DNA from: Heliocidaris erythrogramma
Taxonomy: Eukaryota > Echinodermata > Echinoidea > Camarodonta > Echinometridae
DNA length: 64,000 bases
Reading direction: 5' to 3'
Assembly: GCA_025617745.1 (NCBI GenBank)
Contig: CM046853.1
Coordinates: 63,497,024 to 63,561,023, forward strand
Shown here: piece by piece, positions 58,201 through 64,000 of the stretch
How the letters are laid out: the number at the start of each line of letters is the position of its first letter
Numbering within the stretch: position 1 is the stretch's first letter
Notes under the pieces: model-generated
The model's input: the letters and a program-made list of their open reading frames with translations, nothing else
Databases searched by the model: none
What the model was told of the DNA's origin: nothing
Position numbers and translations under genes: made by a program

Positions 58201-61200
58201 TTAAACGTTTGTTGACTTTTCGATACATACCCCCTTTATTCCAAATATATACTTGGTGTCCAGTGAATGCGCCTGGTATTGTATAGCCTATCACTGGCAA
58301 AATCACATGTTAGGGGGTGGAATGAATGCCTGGTCACGTGTACACTCTCAGCCAATCATTTGACTGGATCTTCAATCATTTTATAAAAATAAAATAAAAT
58401 AAATGATAATATCAGCTATTTATACAGGGCTCCCTGCTCTGTTAATATTAACGAAACCATCTACCATTTTGGTCTTGCCGGATGTTCTTCCTTAAGAACC
58501 TTCGTGGCATTTCTGAAGGGCAAATGAAGAGAGAGACGGAAACCAGCATAGCAGGAGTCGAACCTTGAACAAAGCTACACGACAAGAGAAAGACCAAAAG
58601 ATTTTTCTTACGTTTTATTATTTTCAGATTACCTTTTGCATCCCAGTTTTGCATATTCTGGTCTAAACTATCGCCAACGTCATTATTAACAAGAAATCTT
58701 GAATCCCATTTCCTTCAATATCCCTCATATCTAGGATGATGTGGAAATTGTTGGTACAAAATGTGAACCCTGTTCCCCTAAGCTCCTGTGTATCAGTAGT
58801 AATGCATTTTTAGTTGTTCCCATAGAACACGAGTGAAAATTTGGTAACTGCATGAAAATCATGGGGGGAAAATCCAGATGAATAGATGGACGCCTTTATA
58901 ATTCACATGGCTTTAACTTATTATTAAATCCTACATGTTTTTATTGTGCTTTATCTTCATTAAGGCTGCATGCCCGTTAGTAATTTTGACTTCTTTATTT
59001 CTTACTGAATTAAAACTCCTTTCATAATCTCTATCCATCCTACTTCATTTAAATATTTCTCTGTCTTACCCTGGAGTAAAGAGGGATGCCCAGCCGGGAA
59101 TGATCTTCGGGTCCTGTGTAACCCAGAGCAACACAAGAACGATGAAATGGACCAATACGGCCCACTCGGCAAATCTAAGAAAACAAAAAGAAGTTAAAAC
59201 ACATTAGGCAATATATTACAAAGCAGAAGAGTGTCATCGGTATCTTTTAGACTCTCGAGTGTCTCTTTCTTTAACTGAAAATAAACTTACGCGCTGGTTC
59301 AGAATACTATGTATTTTTAAAGCCATAGCACCATCTTGAATCTTGAATTCGAGGCACCCAGAAAGCCATATTGACAGCCTTCCACTGCCTGATCGGTCTG
59401 ACGATAATAGCCGATGAAGCTACATTACATGACATCAGCCGATAGAGGGCCGATATTGTACACGATAATTGGAGTTGTCAGACCGTCCAGTCGATTTGCT
59501 AGATCTCCTCCGTATTTTAGGACCTCCGTAATTAGCATAAGTAAACAAACATGTCATAAATGATCCTGATTGGTGGTTTGAATTCATGACGCAATTTTGA
59601 TTGAATTACCTAATGAATAATTACTAGCCTACTTCGAGTCCATCTCGTATTTTTGTTAGCAATTATTTTGTATTAAGATGATATTACAAAAAATATATGT
59701 GAATTTAAGCAAAGAATAATACTCATATTGATTTAATATTTGCTTAAAATTTGTTGAAATATTTTTTGTTCCTTTGAGAAAATAAAATTATTCACAACAT
59801 TTTAAAATGTTACGCAGCACAAAGACTATCTTAAACAGATGTACGCGTCCGTTCATTTCGCAGTACACACAAAAGGGATCCATCAACATGCAGCCACCAC
59901 GGGATGAGCAAGTGAGAGGTGCATTGGACTATGCACAGAGTAAAATTGGTTTTGAACTGCATTCACAACAACGTTCTTCACTGGATTCTTTTGTCAAATG
60001 TTAATGTCTCGTGGAGTCCAGAAAAAGTTAGCTGGAATCGAACTAATATTATACATGTATTGATCGGCATTTTCGCTATCTTCTCTATCTTCTCAACAAA
60101 TTAAAATAAAAATTAGAAAGTCTCATTTCTTTCTGACTCTGATTTCGACAAATGCAAATTTCGGGACAGAATACTGGACGACAAGAAACATGTAATAAAT
60201 ACTGGTACACATGGATACAAGTCATGTTTTAAAGACTGAAATTTGTCCTACTTTTGACAATATTTCCAAGTTTTTTCATGAATCTTTTACACACATGACA
60301 CATGCATTATTCTATGGGTGATATTTTGTGCAACATGAAAGTCAGGTACCGGGGCAGCATTTCATGAACATGTCAGACGAAAAAAAGCTTACAGATCTGA
60401 CAAATACGTCATCATAAACAACTTGTCATATCTGACATAAATACCGTTTCACAAAGCCGCCATTTGGTCATTTTTTGGTAGACGTGTCCTAATTTGTCAG
60501 TAGGCTTGTCCATTAGGATTCACTAGGTCAGACGGCTTTGTGAAACGGTATTATTGTCAGATCTGCCAAGTTGTCAGATCTGACAACTTTTTACGTCTGA
60601 AATGTTTATGAAATGGAGCCAGTTTAATAAGTTTGGTCATTTGTAGTGCTATTTTTTACCCTGTTCGATCAACCGACATTACTACTGTATGTAACCCTTG
60701 AATCTGCAATGTTTCTATAAATTCTTCAATCACTACATGAATTACATCTCATTAATAAAATGCATCTTCTTTTCTATGAAAGATTTTAGAGGTCAGATTT
60801 TCATTTCAATTTTTATCGTTTTTTTCTGTTTTGCATCATCGGATGTGCACTGAACTACTGAACGAGACATTATACAATATCCCATAATGTCACAAAAAGT
60901 TTGAGTAAAAACCATAAGATAATATATGGTGTAAACATGACCAAAAAAAAAGATAAACACTGATCGCAAAATACCCTCACTGAATATGCATGCATACATG
61001 TTATATTAACATTAATGTTAATATAAGATAGATGGTCACACATTTCTGACATATGTACATTTCTTGACGGGTATTATGGCATCATGAAAGGGTCCACAAA
61101 TGTCCACCATCTTTTTCTTCAGTTCAGTTCTCACTATCTTAGCAGAATTAAGTCTTATATAATGACAGGTAGTAACTAACTCAACATTGAAAATCATACA

Positions 61201-62352
61201 CCATCTCAACTGAAATTTGCTTGCCATCCTTTATGACATAATCCAATACACTTTTTGAAATGATCTATCCCAACGTTTCCATAATAAAATAAAAAGGAAA
61301 CTTCACTATTCCAAACTGATTTAACTAATTCACAGATTAGGTACAAAAACCATCCAATTACAGTTTGTTGAACTGTTCAAATGTTGTGCAATACTGTACG
61401 GTACAATTTGAAAACAATTTTCGGACGGCAAAAAAGTTCCAAAACTCTCGCTGACAAGATTATCAAATCCTATCAATAACACATAACGTTGACGAAGACA
61501 TTCTATACAGTACACCGTTTATCTCATGTTGATAAACCATTTCACCCATACGGTGTGTGTGCGAATAGAACAGCTGATCAGTTTGCCGAACTTTCGTCTT
61601 GAATATTAATTAGCTTGAAGGTTCAACGAAAGTTCAAAGTACGCTGTTTACGTGAAAAGTTCACGCCCACTTTTCCACGCAAAACGTCTAGACCCTTTTT
61701 TCCTCGGGGTTGCGCGATTCACCGGGCGGTCGTGATCACTGGGGCCGCTACGCTAGTAGGGCGGCGGTCGGGGGGGGGGGTAATAAAAAAAAGGTCTAGA
61801 ATCTAGACTATATTGACAGCCGTCCAGGGTGTTGTAGTGGTGAGAGTGCGTGTGCGCGCCCGTGGGTGTGTGTGTGTGTGTGTGTGTGTGCGTGTGTGAG
61901 CAGCGTGCAAGTATAAGAATCCAGACATCGTGTAAGTAAAGACGTGTTGACGGTGGGTAAAAGGAAGGAGGGTGCATAGCGACGAATGGCTTCCCTTCTT
62001 ACAGGGCTTTGGTAGATGCGCCCATCATAACTATGATGGACGGGACTGCTATGGTCCGACAACCAGCATGCAGTCGCACTAGATTTTACAGCTATTGGTT
62101 GGGAGTCTGTTCCATATGGGGATAACTCGAGGGAAAGAGTTGTACCATTTATAAACAAACCTTATCGTATATCAACCAAGCCCCCCCCCCCCCCCCCGTA
62201 CTTAAAAGCTGGCTACGCCACTGCATGAACGGCTAACAAAACTTTGTCTACGTAAATACCTGATAGGGCCTAAATCCTTGTATGCCCTTTGAATGACAGT
62301 TTTCACACGTCCTGATGGATCTTTGCTAGATGTAGTGTGTTTACATCGACAG
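49210..62352 (-). CDS. SLC13-type Na+/carboxylate cotransporter, 3' half
   Basis: This encodes the C-terminal 325 residues of a sodium-coupled di/tricarboxylate (or sulfate) transporter of the plasma membrane. Exons in order are 62260-62352, 59070-59174, 58465-58574, 54246-54424, 53001-53162, 50481-50618 and 49210-49401, all with agreeing phases. Landmarks: VIQRAYKDLGPIRFAEW, the GGGFALADGCKVSGLSSWM block, TEFISNVVTSAIFLP (SNT-type Na+ site) and the family signature ASFAFMLPVATAPNAIAFS. The C terminus contains GRLIFKVHIFPDWA. The 5' exons are beyond the window or unseen between 62353 and 64000. The codons just 5' of 54424 lack a strong signature. The substrate class (carboxylate or sulfate) is not settled, so no specific SLC13 symbol is given. 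Confidence 0.9.
49549..49580. repeat. Perfect 14-bp-arm palindrome
   Basis: CATGGACCTACTAG, a 4-nt spacer AGTA, then the exact reverse complement. It lies in the last SLC13 intron between two similar GGAACCCA-x-TGATAT blocks. Confidence 0.85.
49581..50480. other. SLC13 intron with a two-strand open region
   Basis: At 50166-50466 both strands are open for nearly 100 codons. The plus frame (LRKAVDKLFTDCQKPVCDLL) has no family I recognise and no clear splice context. It may be a fragment of a CGAC-rich miniature element. Confidence 0.35.
51351..52019 (+). CDS. Possible two-exon small protein, antisense in SLC13 intron
   Basis: Exon 1 (51351-51467, 39 codons) starts MSRRASSRRSFTVSSQHYRG and ends at a good donor (CGAATT|GTAAGTTC). 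Exon 2 begins at 51855 after a pyrimidine-rich acceptor (attctctttag) and stays open in phase to TAG at 52017-52019, for a 93-residue product. AATAAA at 52331 could serve as polyadenylation signal. The protein is Ser/Trp/His-rich and has no recognised domain. It could be a lineage-specific gene, a noncoding transcript or part of an unrecognised element. Confidence 0.3.
53109..53344. repeat. 118-bp tandem duplication overlapping SLC13 exon
   Basis: 53109-53226 and 53227-53344 are identical or nearly so. The unit includes the first 54 bases of the exon at 53001-53162 and its acceptor. The extra copy lies upstream in the transcript and therefore presents a second acceptor (53281-53282) before the real exon. 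Confidence 0.9.
53483..53620. mobile_element. hAT-type MITE with near-perfect 8-bp TSD
   Basis: CAGTGACGGATCCAGG and GATCCGCCCCTG form the ends; CCGACACC before and CCGACACT after make an 8-bp duplication with one mismatch, as expected for hAT. Confidence 0.78.
53598..54085. repeat. Minisatellite, about 170-bp unit, 3 copies
   Basis: Units share CCGACACTCAAATACACATG, AGCAATATCCTCAGACAAAT, TTGATCGATTTGACCATACA and ACAGGGATAACAGGTTACTT and are separated by C-runs of different length. The first unit includes the right end of the hAT MITE at 53483-53620. The plus-strand 147-codon frame across the array is a repeat artefact. Located in an SLC13 intron. Confidence 0.88.
55414..57558. mobile_element. 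2145-bp element nested in the outer TIR element
   Basis: Ends AGGTCCGGTCCCACTG and CAGTGGGACCGGGCCT are inverted, with TTA on both sides (55411-55413, 57559-57561), a PIF/Harbinger-like duplication. Both termini carry CGGATG/CATCCG words. The middle (about 56030-57090) may be a third insertion. Confidence 0.8.
56312..56475. repeat. Tandem repeat, about 60-bp unit
   Basis: GACGTGACGAAGCGGTGAGT plus CGTTCGTCGTCGATGAAGAA repeats 2.7 times. Downstream (56630-56850) GATGCCTCGACCGTAGTTGT-type blocks also repeat. Confidence 0.8.
57604..58464. other. SLC13 intron, no feature
   Basis: Apart from scattered AT-rich runs, nothing recognised. Confidence 0.5.
59175..59806. other. SLC13 intron, no feature
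   Basis: No repeat ends, RNA gene or coding region identified. Confidence 0.5.
59807..60003 (+). pseudogene. Possible RecQ-like helicase N-terminal fragment
   Basis: The frame includes ALDYAQSKIGFELHSQQRSS and then LDSFVK. This pattern (aromatic, glycine, then gln-rich and LDxF) resembles the segment just before the Walker A motif in RecQ-type helicases that are often found as repeats in invertebrate genomes. It stops before any P-loop, so it would be a fragment. Weak evidence. Confidence 0.3.
60353..60621. mobile_element. Palindromic MITE, GGGGCAGCATTTCATGAACA end
   Basis: The left end pairs with TGTTTATGAAATGGAGCC at the right. Internal inverted pairs include ACCGTTTCACAAAGCCG with GGCTTTGTGAAACGGT and repeated TCAGATCTGACAA words. 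No coding content. Confidence 0.75.
60622..61984. other. SLC13 intron, mostly featureless
   Basis: A (GT)n run at about 61866-61892 and a G-run at 61770. No gene recognised; the GC-richer patch at 61660-61770 has an open frame without family signature. Confidence 0.5.
61985..62155 (-). mobile_element. LINE reverse transcriptase C-terminal remnant
   Basis: Minus-strand translation near 62150 gives FPRVIPIWNRLPTN, the motif close to the end of many CR1/L2-type reverse transcriptases, followed by stops. Strongly decayed. Confidence 0.45.
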
Positions 62353-63001
62353 CTAGTAAGAAAAAAAATGAAAAAGACACACATATGCAATAGTAGGCCT
62401 ATAGTGGCATTACGCGAACTATATAAATATTATGGCTGAACTGAATTGAATGAGAGAGCAATGTAGCATCCATTCTAGTTCAATAGGGTCACCCCTGTCA
62501 TCGCTATATATAGAGAGAGCTATAGAGAAGGGGGACACGTCCCACTCGAAATTCATGCCAGCAAATAATTGATTAATATAGGCAAGTTTGACATTTCTTA
62601 GACCTGCGTTTTAAACGTGTAAACAAATTAAAGAACGTTTTGGATCTTTCTTTTTCATAATAGGGGGTTGTTGTTTTTTAGCCAGCGTACATCAATATTC
62701 TTATTTCCTACATGATAAATTGGTTAGAATGACTATTCTCATCACAAATACAGTTTTTATTATACGAACACAAGTTTACTTGCGTTGGAATATGTGTTGG
62801 CTGGTATTCATTAAAGCGTAAATATTCAGTTCAACTAAATAAATAAAAAAGAATCATTTCAACTTGAAAGAACTTTCTCATGGTAATTTCAAGACTGGAT
62901 TCATTTCGTTTAATTTACTTCGTTACATAGTTACTGTAATTTTCCACAAAATAAAGGGCTTGACCACTGACGCTTCATAAATCAGAGGACAAAGTTAAAA
63001 C
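62353..63001. other. SLC13 intron, no exon found
   Basis: AT-rich. No preceding SLC13 exon (expected to encode a transmembrane helix) could be identified. Confidence 0.45.
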
Positions 63002-63607
63002 CAGGGCCCTGTTTCATAAAACTACTTATATCAATAACAAGTTGCAATAACTGATATAAGCTACTGAAATCCTGACATCTGATTGGCTGAGATCAAATTT
63101 GTCATAGAACTTTGGCAGTGTTGTTGGGGGTTTTTTTTCATTTCATTTTTATTGCAACCATGATAAAATACAAGCAAAACATCAAACATAATCATAAACA
63201 ATAAACAATTAATATCAAAACTTGATTAGCCAGCCAAAACAACTGAAGGGGGCAGAATTAAATAGTTTCAATCTCCAGTCACTATCATTAGTAAATCAGG
63301 ATTGATCCTGAGAGTCAGACCACTCCCTCAGATGACTCCCTAACTATCCCTTTTTGTGAGCTATCATGCTATCATGACATATTCAATTTTCTGTTTACAT
63401 TTTACTAAAGCTAAAAACATTTCAAAGTCCAAAGTTGATCCTTGAAATCTGCAGTTATAGATATAAAAATTTTATACAGAGGAATAAAAAATTTATGCAT
63501 GTATCAAATTCAAGATTAATGTTTAATCCAAACAATATAGGGAATGAAGAAAATTTGTGAACTTTGGCAGTTGTTATTCATAACTAATTTTATGAAACGG
63601 GGGCCAG
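63002..63607. mobile_element. TIR element with GTTTCATAAAA ends
   Basis: GGCCCTGTTTCATAAAAC at the left and TTTTATGAAACGGGGGCC at the right are inverted. The interior repeats AACTTTGGCAGT near each end. No coding capacity. Confidence 0.7.
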
Positions 63608-63768
63608 GTTTAAATTGGTCCCCATTTCTGATCAGGATGATACCATTTAAGATCAAACACAAGAGACAACAATTACCTATACCACTGGCATGTCCCCCAA
63701 ATATAAATAAATAAGGTAAACTTAAAACAAGCTATAGCAGTTATATCACGACGACGACCACCTACACT

Positions 63769-63997
63769 ATTACCCCCGTACAAATACCCCGAAGATACCC
63801 CCCCCCCCCCCCCCCCTCCCCCACAATTAAACCTTGCGAATACTATCTTCTAGGAAACTTACCCCGGAAATCTACCCAGAAAACATATCTACTCCGAGGA
63901 CATCAATCTTTACGACATTTGCCCCTGAACAATTACTCCCTCCCGGGCAACTACCTCCCTAAAAAAAAAACCCCTCAGACAACTACTTGGGGGTAAT
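63769..63997. repeat. Degenerate ACTACCCCC-like short-unit element
   Basis: ATTACCCCC at the left is inverted at the right as GGGGGTAAT. Between them lie about 13 degenerate 15-20-bp units of the type AANTACCCCGRA plus a long C-run. In design it resembles the TTGGTCTAATT arrays at 32 and 36 kb. Confidence 0.6.
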
Positions 63998-64000
63998 TAG

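Noticed and set aside
63780-63960. CRISPR-like or satellite array
   Set aside because: Units are too degenerate and spacing irregular, and the context is a eukaryotic intron.

Overview
The window looks like nuclear DNA of a marine deuterostome, most likely a sea urchin or close relative. The reasons are large intron-rich genes of metazoan type, a single-exon TRIM gene and a single-exon GT31 glycosyltransferase gene, a (TTAGGG)n tract, many terminal-inverted-repeat (TIR) elements including poly-C-rich hAT-type ones, Penelope, LINE and tRNA-derived SINE sequences, and generally AT-rich intergenic DNA. The species cannot be fixed from the sequence. All gene models below were built by eye from reading frames, splice signals and phase agreement.

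Layout. (1) 0.4-14.7 kb, minus strand: a complete ATRIP (ATR-interacting protein) gene of 13 coding exons, with a GC-AG first intron and introns full of mobile elements. (2) 14.7-29 kb: no convincing host gene. The stretch holds fold-back elements, TA- and TTAA-flanked miniature elements, a 161-bp tandem repeat and a 2-kb element bounded by GGGCAATTCCAC. (3) 29.3-30.4 kb, plus strand: an intact intronless beta-1,3-galactosyltransferase-like (GT31) gene. (4) 32.1 kb: a decayed copy of the last exon of an SLC13 transporter. (5) 32.3-37.1 kb: nested repeats, including a Mutator-like element carrying a tRNA-like sequence and telomeric repeats. (6) 37.4-39.2 kb, minus strand: an intact TRIM (RING, B-box, coiled-coil) gene. 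(7) 40.3-44.9 kb: a Penelope-like retroelement frame (GIY-YIG domain) interrupted by a 3.85-kb transposon with a perfect 8-bp target-site duplication. That transposon contains the start of a THAP zinc finger, so I interpret it as a decayed P-superfamily element. (8) 45-49 kb: a 1.3-kb fold-back element, a SINE and a LINE 3' end. (9) 49.2-62.4 kb, minus strand: the 3' half (7 exons) of an SLC13-type sodium/carboxylate cotransporter whose 5' end lies outside the window. Its introns contain further nested elements, a 118-bp duplication that copies a splice acceptor, and a possible two-exon small ORF on the opposite strand.

The host genes are functionally unrelated: ATRIP in DNA-damage checkpoint signalling, the galactosyltransferase in Golgi glycosylation, TRIM in ubiquitin ligation, and SLC13 in plasma-membrane anion transport. 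The most unusual region is the Penelope/P-element nest at 40-45 kb.
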